DNA of 64,000 nt from Pseudomonas saponiphila. GTDB lineage: Bacteria; Pseudomonadota; Gammaproteobacteria; Pseudomonadales; Pseudomonadaceae. The position numbers and the translations under genes are program-made. Below are positions 35,985 to 43,763 of this stretch, in pieces (the stretch's first letter is position 1; each line of letters starts with the position of its first letter). The notes under the pieces are model-generated. The model was given only the letters and a program-made list of their open reading frames with translations. It did no database searches and had not been told where the DNA came from. Location: NCBI RefSeq assembly GCF_900105185.1, contig NZ_FNTJ01000001.1:62001-126000 (forward strand). The letters run 5' to 3'.

Positions 35985-36794
35985 ATGCTGCCTTACCCGC
36001 AGATTGATCCGGTGGCCCTGGCCATCGGCCCGCTGAAAATCCACTGGTACGGCCTGATGTACCTGATCGGCATCGGCGGTGCCTGGCTGCTGGCCTCGCG
36101 CCGGCTCAACCGTTTCGACCCGACCTGGAGCAAAGAGAAGCTCTCGGACATGGTGTTCTGGATGTCCATGGGGGTGATCGTCGGCGGCCGCCTGGGCTAC
36201 GTGCTGTTCTACGACCTGAGCGCCTACCTGGCCAACCCGACCCTGATCTTCGAAGTGTGGAAGGGCGGCATGTCGTTCCATGGCGGTTTCATCGGGGTGA
36301 TGCTGGCGGCCCTGTGGTTCGGCAAGCGCAACAACAAGAGCTTCTTCGAGCTGATGGACTTCGTCGCGCCGATGGTGCCGATTGGCCTGGGCGCCGGGCG
36401 CATCGGCAACTTCATCAACGCCGAGTTGTGGGGCAAGCCCACTGACGTGCCATGGGCGATGATCTTCCCGCCGTTCAGCGATCCGGCGCAGTTGCCGCGT
36501 CATCCGTCGCAGCTGTATCAGTTCGCCCTGGAAGGCGTGGCGCTGTTCCTGATTCTCTGGCTGTTCTCGCGCAAACCGCGGCCGACCATGGCAGTTTCCG
36601 GTATGTTCGCCCTGTTCTACGGGATCTTCCGTTTCATCGTCGAGTTCGTCCGGGTGCCGGACGCACAGCTGGGCTATCTGGCCTGGAACTGGCTGACCAT
36701 GGGTCAGGTTTTGTGCGTACCGATGATTCTCGGCGGCCTGGGGCTGATCTGGCTGGCTTATCATCGCGCTCCGGCCCAGAGCGCGGCGCAATAA
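35985..36794 (+). CDS. lgt: prolipoprotein diacylglyceryl transferase
   Basis: Predicted 269 aa inner-membrane enzyme with seven predicted helices. It transfers diacylglycerol from phosphatidylglycerol to the lipobox cysteine of preprolipoproteins. The Lgt signature [23 protein letters not shown] and the SFHGGFIG motif with its essential His are present. ACGAGGAG precedes the ATG. thyA follows, an order conserved in many gammaproteobacteria. Confidence 0.97.
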   Translation: MLPYPQIDPVALAIGPLKIHWYGLMYLIGIGGAWLLASRRLNRFDPTWSKEKLSDMVFWMSMGVIVGGRLGYVLFYDLSAYLANPTLIFEVWKGGMSFHGGFIGVMLAALWFGKRNNKSFFELMDFVAPMVPIGLGAGRIGNFINAELWGKPTDVPWAMIFPPFSDPAQLPRHPSQLYQFALEGVALFLILWLFSRKPRPTMAVSGMFALFYGIFRFIVEFVRVPDAQLGYLAWNWLTMGQVLCVPMILGGLGLIWLAYHRAPAQSAAQ

Positions 36795-36798
36795 ATTC

Positions 36799-36823
36799 GA
36801 ACCCCGGGGCGTGCCCCGGGTTC
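36799..36823 (+). other. hairpin between lgt and thyA
   Basis: GAACCCCGGGGC and CCCCGGGTTC form a stem of about ten pairs with one bulge directly after lgt. No U-run. It may partially separate lgt and thyA expression. Confidence 0.45.
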
Positions 36824-36840
36824 AAGGACGCAGGTAATTC

Positions 36841-37812
36841 ATGAAGCAATATCTTGATCTGGTGGCCCATGTCATCAACAACGGCACCAAGCAGGCCAAC
36901 CGCACCGGTGTGAACACCATCAGCTTTCCCGGGGCCATGCTGCGCTACGACCTCAAGGAAGGTTTCCCGGCCATCACCACCCGCAAGATGGCCTTCAAGT
37001 CGGCCATCGGCGAAATGGTCGGCTTCCTGCGGGGGGTGAACAACGCCGCCGAGTTCCGCGCCCTGGGCTGCAAGGTCTGGGACCAGAACGCCAACGAAAA
37101 CGCCCAGTGGCTGGCCAACCCGTTTCGCCAGGGCGACGACGACCTGGGCGAGATCTACGGTGTGCAGTGGCGCAAGTGGCCGGCCTACAAGCAGATCAAG
37201 ACCAGCAACCAGGCGGCCATCGAGCTGGCGCTGAGCCAGGGCTACCGGCAGATCGCCGCAGGCGAGGAAGACGGCCAGGGCTACGTGGTGCTGTACAAGG
37301 CCATCGACCAGGTGCGCCAGTGCGTCGACACCATCATCAACGACCCGGGCAGCCGGCGGATCCTGTTCCACGGCTGGAACTGCGCCCAGCTGGACGAAAT
37401 GGCCCTGCCGCCGTGCCACCTGCTGTATCAGTTCCACCCCAATGTCGAGACTCGGGAAATCTCCCTGACCCTCTACATTCGCTCCAACGACCTGGGCCTG
37501 GGCACGCCGTTCAACCTCACCGAGGGTGCGGCGCTGCTGAGCCTGATCGGCCGCCTGACCGGCTACACACCACGCTGGTTCACTTATTTCATCGGTGATG
37601 CCCACGTCTACGAAAACCACCTGGACATGCTCAACGAACAGCTCAAGCGCGAGCCGTTCCCGATGCCCAAGCTGGTGATTTCCGAGCGTGTACCGGAGTT
37701 CGCCAAGACCGGCGTCTACCAGCCAGAGTGGCTGGAGCTGATCGAGCCGAGCGACTTTTCCCTGGAAGGCTACGAGCACCACGCGCCGATGACCGCGCCG
37801 ATGGCCGTTTAA
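36841..37812 (+). CDS. thyA: thymidylate synthase (long form with internal insertion)
   Basis: Predicted 323 aa, longer than E. coli ThyA (264). It methylates dUMP to dTMP with methylene-THF. The catalytic Cys192 lies in [13 protein letters not shown]; the folate/nucleotide site [10 protein letters not shown] and [11 protein letters not shown] are intact. The extra length comes mainly from residues about 115-155, between WPAYKQ and [10 protein letters not shown], plus a shorter one around 85-100. It is part of lgt-thyA; folA lies about 13 kb away. Confidence 0.95.
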   Translation: MKQYLDLVAHVINNGTKQANRTGVNTISFPGAMLRYDLKEGFPAITTRKMAFKSAIGEMVGFLRGVNNAAEFRALGCKVWDQNANENAQWLANPFRQGDDDLGEIYGVQWRKWPAYKQIKTSNQAAIELALSQGYRQIAAGEEDGQGYVVLYKAIDQVRQCVDTIINDPGSRRILFHGWNCAQLDEMALPPCHLLYQFHPNVETREISLTLYIRSNDLGLGTPFNLTEGAALLSLIGRLTGYTPRWFTYFIGDAHVYENHLDMLNEQLKREPFPMPKLVISERVPEFAKTGVYQPEWLELIEPSDFSLEGYEHHAPMTAPMAV

Positions 37813-37830
37813 GCTTCCATCTGCTGTGCC

Positions 37831-37862
37831 AGGGGCCGCGCGACTGACACCGCGCGGCCCCT
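37831..37862 (+). terminator. strong GC hairpin after thyA
   Basis: AGGGGCCGCGCG (37831-37842) and CGCGCGGCCCCT (37851-37862) form a perfect 12-bp stem with an 8-base loop, 18 bp after the stop. It lacks a classic U-tract, so Rho-independent strength is uncertain. Confidence 0.55.
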
Positions 37863-38002
37863 GTCGATTGAACCTGTTGTCTTTATCGACCTGTGCCCGG
37901 AATTGTCCCGGGCCTGACTGTGCCTGGCGACCAGCTACGCTCTGTGTAGCGCCCCCACCAGACGCAGGGCGTCGCCCTTGTGAACTTCAACGTGAGCCGC
38001 GA

Positions 38003-38590
38003 ATGGAAGAACTCAATCAAAGCCTGTTCCTGGCCATCAACGCCAGTGCCGGGGCGTCAATGCCGATGCGTACACTGGCGGTTTTCCTCGCGCAATGGCT
38101 GGTGCTCAGCGTGCCCTTGCTGCTGGCGGTGCTCTGGGTTTTCGGTGAACGCCGCCAGCGCATGATCGTGCTGCTTGCGACCCTGGCCATCGTACTGGCC
38201 CTGGCCAGCAACTTGCTGATCCGCGAGCTGTGGTTTCATCCGCGGCCGTTCATGATCGGCCTGGGGCAGAACTTCCTCGCCCATGCGCCCGGTGCGTCCT
38301 TCCCCAGCGATCATGCCAGCGGCATGTTCGCCATGGCGTTCGCGCTGATCCTCGCGCCCCTGCGCAAGACCGGGCTGGTGATGCTGGGCCTGGCGTTGCT
38401 GGTGAGCTGGGCCCGGGTCTACCTGGGGGTGCATTTCCCCTTCGATATTCTCGGCGGTTGCCTGGTGGGGCTGTTCAGCGCCTGGCTGGTGCGCCAGGGC
38501 CTGGCCTGGCGGCAATTGGACGAGCGCTTGCTGACGATGCTCGAAGACACTTATCTGCGGCTGATCGGCAGCGCGCGGCGCGGCGCCTGA
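38003..38590 (+). CDS. PAP2-family membrane phosphatase (undecaprenyl-diphosphatase-like)
   Basis: Predicted 195 aa with five or six helices. The three phosphatase motifs are present: LLIRELWFHPRPF (motif 1), FPSDHASG (motif 2, catalytic His) and SWARVYLGVHFPFDILGG (motif 3, nucleophilic His). BcrC/YbjG-like enzymes recycle undecaprenyl diphosphate; lipid phosphatase activity on another substrate is possible. ATG 38003 places the family start MEELNQSLFLAIN at residue 1; 59 upstream codons show no coding character. Confidence 0.85.
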   Translation: MEELNQSLFLAINASAGASMPMRTLAVFLAQWLVLSVPLLLAVLWVFGERRQRMIVLLATLAIVLALASNLLIRELWFHPRPFMIGLGQNFLAHAPGASFPSDHASGMFAMAFALILAPLRKTGLVMLGLALLVSWARVYLGVHFPFDILGGCLVGLFSAWLVRQGLAWRQLDERLLTMLEDTYLRLIGSARRGA

Positions 38591-38605
38591 GGCCGCGCTC
38601 GGGGC

Positions 38606-39055
38606 TCAGTGCCCGTGGCTGCGGCCGACATGGGACGGCTCGGCCTCGCTGGGGGCCACCGAACCGCTGACTTCCAGACGCTGGAGGATGCCGCAGTGAT
38701 CCAGGTCCGGGCCTTCGCTGCAGCGCTGGCGCAGATCCAGCAGTTGCTCCTGGAGCACCAGTAGCCCGTCGATGCGGGCCTTGACGTGATGGATATGCTC
38801 GTCGATCAGGGCGTTGACGCTGGCGCACTGGCCTTCCGGGCTGTCCCGCAGGTTGAGCAGGCTGCGGATTTCCTCAAGGGTCATGTCCAGGCTGCGGCAG
38901 TTGCGGATAAAGGTCAGGCGCTCGGTGTGGGCCTGGGTGTAGAGACGGTAGTTGCCTTCGCTGCGGGCCGGTTCCGGCAGCAGTCCTTCGCGCTCGTAGT
39001 AACGGATGGTCTCGACCTGACAGTCGGTGAGTTTCGCCAGTTCGCCAATCTTCAT
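38606..39055 (-). CDS. cadR: MerR-family Cd/Pb/Zn-responsive regulator CadR
   Basis: Predicted 149 aa. An N-terminal MerR helix-turn-helix (MKIGELAKLTDCQVETIRYYE) is followed by a dimerisation helix and metal ligands C77 (GQCAS), C112 and C121. The tail is histidine-containing (SHVGRSHGH), a CadR trait. It should twist the spacer of the divergent cadA promoter on metal binding. ATG 39055 is the family start; the 21 upstream codons overlap the operator. Confidence 0.92.
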   Translation of the reverse strand: MKIGELAKLTDCQVETIRYYEREGLLPEPARSEGNYRLYTQAHTERLTFIRNCRSLDMTLEEIRSLLNLRDSPEGQCASVNALIDEHIHHVKARIDGLLVLQEQLLDLRQRCSEGPDLDHCGILQRLEVSGSVAPSEAEPSHVGRSHGH

Positions 39056-39078
39056 TGCCGTCGTCTCCGAATGGGTGC

Positions 39079-39109
39079 TTGACCCTATAGTGGCTACAGG
39101 GTGTTCACT
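39079..39109 (+). promoter_or_regulatory. cadA promoter with MerR-type operator
   Basis: ACCCTATAG-TGG-CTACAGGGT (39082-39102) is a dyad with 9-bp arms matching at most positions. It lies between a TTGACC -35 (39079-39084) and a weak -10 near TTCACT (39104-39109) about 19 bp away. The over-long spacer and central dyad are the hallmark of MerR-family activation. Confidence 0.8.
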
Positions 39110-39143
39110 TGGCAACAAGCACCTTTATTCGGACGCGACCCTT

Positions 39144-41453
39144 ATGAGCGACTCGATTCACAACCCGCGCAAGCCCGACGCCCAGCACACCCATGCTGAA
39201 CACGATCACGATCACGATCACAGCCACGCCCCGGCTGGCAAGCTGCAGCCGGTCAAGGCGCACGCCCACGCCGCCCATGGCGCTTCCTGCTGCGGCTCCG
39301 CCGACCCGGCACCGTCAAAGGTTACCCTGAGCGAAACCCCGAGCGCCGGCGCGCGCCTGAGCAGCTTTCGCATCGAAGCCATGGATTGTCCCACCGAGCA
39401 GACCCTGATCCAGAACAAGCTGGGCAAGCTGGCCGGGGTCCAGGCCCTGGAATTCAACCTGATGAACCGCGTGCTGGGGGTGACCCACGACCTGCCGAGC
39501 ACCGCACCGATCATCGAGGCGATCAAATCCCTGGGCATGCACGCCGAGCCCCTGCAGCAGGATGGCGCCGCAACCACCCCTGCCACCGCACCGGTGAAGA
39601 AGGCCTGGTGGCCGCTGGCCCTGTCCGGGGGCGGTGCGCTGGCCGCCGAAATCATTCATTTCACCAATGCCGCCCCCGATTGGGTGGTGGCGTTGGTGGC
39701 CCTGGTGTCGATCCTCAGCGGCGGCCTGGGCACCTACAAGAAGGGCTGGATCGCCCTGAAGAACCGCAACCTCAACATCAACGCGCTGATGAGCATCGCG
39801 GTGACCGGCGCGGTGCTGATCGGCCAGTGGCCGGAAGCGGCGATGGTGATGTTCCTGTTCACCGTGGCCGAGTTGATCGAGGCCCGCTCCCTGGACCGGG
39901 CGCGCAACGCCATCAGCGGCCTGATGCAGATGACTCCGGAACAGGTCACGGTGCAGCAGGCCGATGGCAGTTGGAGCGAACAGGAAGCGAAAAACGTCGA
40001 ACTGGGTGCATTGGTACGGGTCCGTCCCGGTGAGCGCATCGGCCTGGATGGCGAAGTGGTGTCTGGCAGTTCCACCATCGATCAGGCGCCGATCACCGGT
40101 GAAAGCCTGCCGGTGGAAAAGACCGTGGGCGACAAGGTGTTCGCTGGCACCATCAACCAGGCCGGCTCCCTGGAATACCGAGTGACCGCCGCTGCCAACA
40201 ACTCGACCCTGGCGCGGATCATCCATGCCGTGGAACAGGCCCAGGGCGCGCGGGCCCCGACCCAGCGCTTCGTCGACAGCTTCTCGAAAATCTACACCCC
40301 GGCGGTGTTCGCCTTCGCTCTGGCCGTGGCGCTGATTCCACCGCTGTTCATGGCCGGCGCCTGGTTCGACTGGATCTACCGCGCCCTGGTGCTGCTGGTG
40401 GTGGCCTGCCCGTGCGCTCTGGTGATCTCCACCCCGGTGAGCATCGTCAGCGGCCTGGCGGCAGCGGCGCGCAAGGGCATCCTGGTCAAGGGCGGGGTCT
40501 ACCTGGAGGGCGGCTACAAGCTGGACTACCTGGCCCTGGACAAGACCGGCACCATCACCCACGGCAAGCCGGTGCAGACCGATTTTCTGGCCCTGGACCC
40601 ACTGGCCCTGGACACGGCTCCAGCCCTGGCCGCCAGTCTGGCGGGGCGCTCCGACCACCCGGTGTCCCTGGCCATTGCTCGCGCGGCTGTGGATAAACAG
40701 CTGGCCATGCACCCTGTGGATAACTTCGCAGCCCTGGCCGGGCGCGGAGTGCGCGGTGAAATCAACGGCCAGCTCTATCACCTGGGCAACCACCGCCTGG
40801 TGGAGGAACTGGGCCTGTGCTCCCCGGCTCTGGAAGAAAAACTCTTCGCCCTGGAGCAGCAGGGCAAGACCGTGGTCCTGCTGCTGGACCGCAACGGCCC
40901 GCTGGCGCTGTTCGCCGTGGCCGACACGGTCAAGGAATCCAGCCGCGAAGCCATCCGGCAGTTGCACGAGCTGGGAATCAAGACCCTGATGCTCACCGGC
41001 GACAACCCGCACACCGCCCAGGCCATCGCCGCCCAGGTCGGCATTGACCAGGCCCGGGGCGACCTGCTGCCCAGCGACAAGCTGCAAGCCATCGAAGGTC
41101 TGTACGCCCAGGGCCACCGGGTCGGGATGGTTGGCGACGGCATTAACGACGCCCCGGCCCTGGCCCGGGCCGAGATTGGTTTTGCCATGGCCGCGGCCGG
41201 CACCGACACCGCGATAGAAACCGCGGATGTCGCCCTGATGGACGATGATCTGCGCAAGATCCCGGCATTCATCCGCCTGTCGCGTCAGACCGCGGTGGTG
41301 CTCAAGCAAAATATCGCCCTGGCCCTGGTCATCAAGGCGATCTTTCTTGGGGTAACCTTTGCCGGGCTCGCCACCATGTGGATGGCGGTGTTCGCCGACA
41401 TGGGCGTGAGCCTGCTGGTGGTGTTCAACGGCCTGCGCCTGCTGCGCAAATAG
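39144..41453 (+). CDS. cadA: P1B-type heavy-metal (Cd/Zn/Pb) exporting ATPase
   Basis: Predicted 769 aa. A His/Asp-rich N-terminus (HTHAEHDHDHDHSH, 15-28) and a CC pair (49-50) precede a ferredoxin-like HMA domain with MDCPTEQ (80-86), so the usual CXXC is replaced by a CPTE form. The ATPase core shows TGES, the membrane CPC motif (VACPCALVIS), phosphorylated DKTGTITHGK and GDGINDAPALA. It exports divalent soft metals. The start at 39144 follows the operator; the frame upstream is not coding. Confidence 0.95.
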   Translation: MSDSIHNPRKPDAQHTHAEHDHDHDHSHAPAGKLQPVKAHAHAAHGASCCGSADPAPSKVTLSETPSAGARLSSFRIEAMDCPTEQTLIQNKLGKLAGVQALEFNLMNRVLGVTHDLPSTAPIIEAIKSLGMHAEPLQQDGAATTPATAPVKKAWWPLALSGGGALAAEIIHFTNAAPDWVVALVALVSILSGGLGTYKKGWIALKNRNLNINALMSIAVTGAVLIGQWPEAAMVMFLFTVAELIEARSLDRARNAISGLMQMTPEQVTVQQADGSWSEQEAKNVELGALVRVRPGERIGLDGEVVSGSSTIDQAPITGESLPVEKTVGDKVFAGTINQAGSLEYRVTAAANNSTLARIIHAVEQAQGARAPTQRFVDSFSKIYTPAVFAFALAVALIPPLFMAGAWFDWIYRALVLLVVACPCALVISTPVSIVSGLAAAARKGILVKGGVYLEGGYKLDYLALDKTGTITHGKPVQTDFLALDPLALDTAPALAASLAGRSDHPVSLAIARAAVDKQLAMHPVDNFAALAGRGVRGEINGQLYHLGNHRLVEELGLCSPALEEKLFALEQQGKTVVLLLDRNGPLALFAVADTVKESSREAIRQLHELGIKTLMLTGDNPHTAQAIAAQVGIDQARGDLLPSDKLQAIEGLYAQGHRVGMVGDGINDAPALARAEIGFAMAAAGTDTAIETADVALMDDDLRKIPAFIRLSRQTAVVLKQNIALALVIKAIFLGVTFAGLATMWMAVFADMGVSLLVVFNGLRLLRK

Positions 41454-41462
41454 GACACGGTA

Positions 41463-41583
41463 GCGGCAAGCGGCAGGCAACAAGCAACAAGCAACAAGCA
41501 ACTGAGGAGAGAACCAGAGTGATGAACTCACGCGCACCGGCTTCAGCTTGCGGCTTGCCGCTGCAAGCTTGCAGCTGCGGCAA
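41463..41583. repeat. CAAGC-rich palindromic repeat family, copy 2, with 7-bp microsatellite
   Basis: Left part has CGGCAAGCGGCAG then CAACAAG repeated about 3.6 times (41478-41502). Right part (about 41544-41583) has GCTTGCGGCTTGCCGCTGCAAG and further TTGCAGCTGCGGCAAG. Arms are complementary in several registers. It lies between cadA and the LysR gene. Confidence 0.55.
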
Positions 41584-41589
41584 GCCGCC

Positions 41590-42453
41590 ATGCTGAGCGC
41601 GGAGCTGAAGGCCTTTTACATGGTCGCCCGCCTGGGCAGCATCACCCTGGCGGCGAAGAAGCTTGGCCTCAGCCAACCGACGGTGACCACGCAGATCCGC
41701 AACCTGGAAAGCCAGTACTCGGTAGAGCTGTTCTACCGCGGCGGCCGGCGCCTGAGCCTGAGCGACGAGGGCACGCGCCTGCTGCCAATGGTCAAGGAGC
41801 TGTTGCAGAAAGAAGCCGACATCGAGTTCTTCCTGCGTAACAGCGGCCAGGTACAGGGCACCTTGCGCATCGCCGCCACAGCGCCGTACTACATCCTCGA
41901 TCTGGTGAAAACCTTCCGCCAGCGCCTGCCCCAGGTGGACGTGTCGGTGGAGATCGGCAATTCCCAGCAAGTCCTCGAAGCCCTGGAGGACTACCGGGTG
42001 GATGTGGCGGCCTCGTCACAGTTGCTGGAGGACTCGCGCTTGATCCGTCGGGTGCTGGGCAGCGACCCGCTGGTGCTGGCGGTGCACCGTGACCACCCCC
42101 TGGCGGCGCTGGAGCACGTGCCGCTCAATGCCCTGGCCGGGCACACCCTGCTGATACGCGAGCCGGGCTCCACCACCCGCAGCCTCACCGAAGCCCTGCT
42201 CAAGGACGCCAGCGTCGGCTTCGGCCCGCTGCTGGAAATCGGCAGCCGCGAGTCGATCCGCGAGGCGGTGCTGCGCAACATCGGCATCAGCATCATTGCT
42301 CGCCAGGAAGTGCCCCACGACCCGCAGTTGCGCGTGTTGAGCATCGAAAACGCGCCGCAGATCGTCGAGTACCTGTACTGCCTCAAGGAGCGCAAGAACG
42401 CGCGCTTGCCAGCGGCGTTTCTCGGGTTGGCGCAGGAAATGGCTCCCGCCTGA
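41590..42453 (+). CDS. LysR-family regulator, phosphonate-cluster type
   Basis: Predicted 287 aa with an N-terminal winged helix (LKAFYMVARLGSITLAAKKLGLSQPTVTTQI split over residues 5-35) and a LysR substrate-binding domain. The sequence resembles the LysR group linked to aminoethylphosphonate catabolism. Its position upstream of the phosphonate ABC/FAD/HD genes supports control of them. ATG 41590 gives the standard LysR N-terminus MLSAELKAFY. No strong ribosome-binding site is visible, since the repeat abuts the start. Confidence 0.85.
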   Translation: MLSAELKAFYMVARLGSITLAAKKLGLSQPTVTTQIRNLESQYSVELFYRGGRRLSLSDEGTRLLPMVKELLQKEADIEFFLRNSGQVQGTLRIAATAPYYILDLVKTFRQRLPQVDVSVEIGNSQQVLEALEDYRVDVAASSQLLEDSRLIRRVLGSDPLVLAVHRDHPLAALEHVPLNALAGHTLLIREPGSTTRSLTEALLKDASVGFGPLLEIGSRESIREAVLRNIGISIIARQEVPHDPQLRVLSIENAPQIVEYLYCLKERKNARLPAAFLGLAQEMAPA

Positions 42454-42480
42454 GGGATCTGCATCGGTCATGCCGATGGC

Positions 42481-42545
42481 TTCGCGAGCAAGCTCGCTCC
42501 TACATTGAGGTGCATTCCCCCTGTAGGAGCGAGCTTGCTCGCGAA
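42481..42545. repeat. REPIN of the CGAGCTTGCTCG subtype
   Basis: TTCGCGAGCAAGCTCGC plus TCCTACA (42481-42504) and its inverted copy (42522-42545) enclose 17 bp. The core differs from the CCGGCTTGCCGG subtype found elsewhere in the window. It lies between the LysR gene and the phosphonate ABC operon. Confidence 0.85.
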
Positions 42546-42604
42546 GGCGTCATATCAGCCAGCACATCACTGGCAGGTTGAACCAAAATCCCCGAATACC
42601 ACTA

Positions 42605-42637
42605 TCGGTCGTTTTTGCCTTACTGCCATATGACCGA
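42605..42637 (+). promoter_or_regulatory. candidate operator upstream of the phosphonate ABC operon
   Basis: TCGGTC (42605-42610) and GACCGA (42632-42637) form a 6-bp inverted repeat 21 bp apart, 49 bp before the ATPase start; a TAGGAT hexamer (42651-42656) could be a -10. It could be a LysR site, but the spacing is not diagnostic. Confidence 0.3.
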
Positions 42638-42685
42638 CGCATTACAACTCTAGGATTTGCCTCATCTGCTTGATGAGGCCTGTCC

Positions 42686-43762
42686 ATGAACCCTGCAACC
42701 GCAACTGCCCTTGCTAACCCCGGCGCACCGATGAAAGTGCGCGGCGTGCACAAGCGCTTCGGCGCTTTCACTGCGCTGGATAACGTATCCCTGGATGTGG
42801 CCGCCGGTGAGCTGGTGTGCCTGCTGGGACCGTCCGGCTGCGGCAAGACCACCTTGCTGCGCTGCATTGCCGGCCTGGAGCGCCAGGACCAGGGCGAGCT
42901 GTACCTGGGGGATCGGGACGTCTCTCTGCTGGCGCCTCAGGCCCGGGACTACGGGATCCTGTTCCAGTCCTATGCGCTGTTTCCCAACCTCACGGTGGAA
43001 GCCAACATCGCCTACGGCCTGTCCGGCAGTGGCCGCGAAGAAGCGCGCCAGCGCGTGGCGCAGATGCTGGAACTGGTGAGCCTGAGCGGCAGCGAGAAGA
43101 AATACCCCGGCCAACTGTCCGGCGGCCAGCAGCAGCGCGTGGCCCTGGCCCGCGCCCTGGCACCGGCGCCGTCGTTGCTGTTGCTGGACGAACCGATGTC
43201 GGCCCTGGATGCCCGGGTGCGCGAGCACCTGTGCAGCGAGCTGCGCCAACTGCAACGGCGCCTGGGCATCACCACCCTGATGGTCACCCACAACCAGGAC
43301 GAGGCCATGCTGATGGCCGATCGCATTGCCGTGATGAACAACGGCAAGGTCGAGCAGTACGCCACGCCCCAGGAAATCTACGATCGTCCGGCCACGCCTT
43401 TCGTGGCCGAGTTCGTCGGCCAGGGCAACTGGCTGCCCTTCAGCCGCAACAGCGACAGCCATGCCCAGGTCGGCGGGATGAATGTGCGTCTGGCCGAGGG
43501 TTCGGCCAAGGCCGCTTCGGGCCGGCTGTTCTGCCGTCCGGAAGCGATCAGCGTGAACCCGCCGGTGCATGAGGAAAACTTGTTCCCGGCCCAGGTCCGC
43601 GAGATCACCTTCCTCGGCAACCGCTGCCGCATGAGCTTTGAACTCAATCAACTGCCGGGGCACGCGTTGCTGGCGGAACTGGCCCCGGAAGCCATGCCGC
43701 GCCTGGGTGCCCGGGATATCTGGGTGGCCTTGCCGCCGCGCAGCCTCCAGGTGTTTGCCTGA
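42686..43762 (+). CDS. 2-aminoethylphosphonate-type ABC transporter ATP-binding protein (PhnT2-like)
   Basis: Predicted 358 aa. Walker A GPSGCGKTT (48-56), Q-loop LFQSYALFP, signature LSGGQQQR and Walker B LLLLDEPMSALD are intact, with a C-terminal TOBE-like part. Family resemblance is to the Fbp/Pot-type importers annotated for 2-aminoethylphosphonate. GAGG lies 8 bp before ATG 42686. The permease gene starts 1 bp after its stop, so expression is coupled. Confidence 0.87.
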   Translation: MNPATATALANPGAPMKVRGVHKRFGAFTALDNVSLDVAAGELVCLLGPSGCGKTTLLRCIAGLERQDQGELYLGDRDVSLLAPQARDYGILFQSYALFPNLTVEANIAYGLSGSGREEARQRVAQMLELVSLSGSEKKYPGQLSGGQQQRVALARALAPAPSLLLLDEPMSALDARVREHLCSELRQLQRRLGITTLMVTHNQDEAMLMADRIAVMNNGKVEQYATPQEIYDRPATPFVAEFVGQGNWLPFSRNSDSHAQVGGMNVRLAEGSAKAASGRLFCRPEAISVNPPVHEENLFPAQVREITFLGNRCRMSFELNQLPGHALLAELAPEAMPRLGARDIWVALPPRSLQVFA

Positions 43763-43763
43763 G

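Noticed and set aside
37826..38002. 59-residue N-terminal extension of the PAP2 phosphatase
   Set aside because: Cys/Pro/Arg-rich sequence reading through the thyA terminator region, with no membrane or signal features.
42605..42656. Confident LysR-type box and promoter for the phosphonate operon
   Set aside because: Only a 6-bp dyad with unusual spacing and an isolated -10-like hexamer were found; kept as a low-confidence feature.
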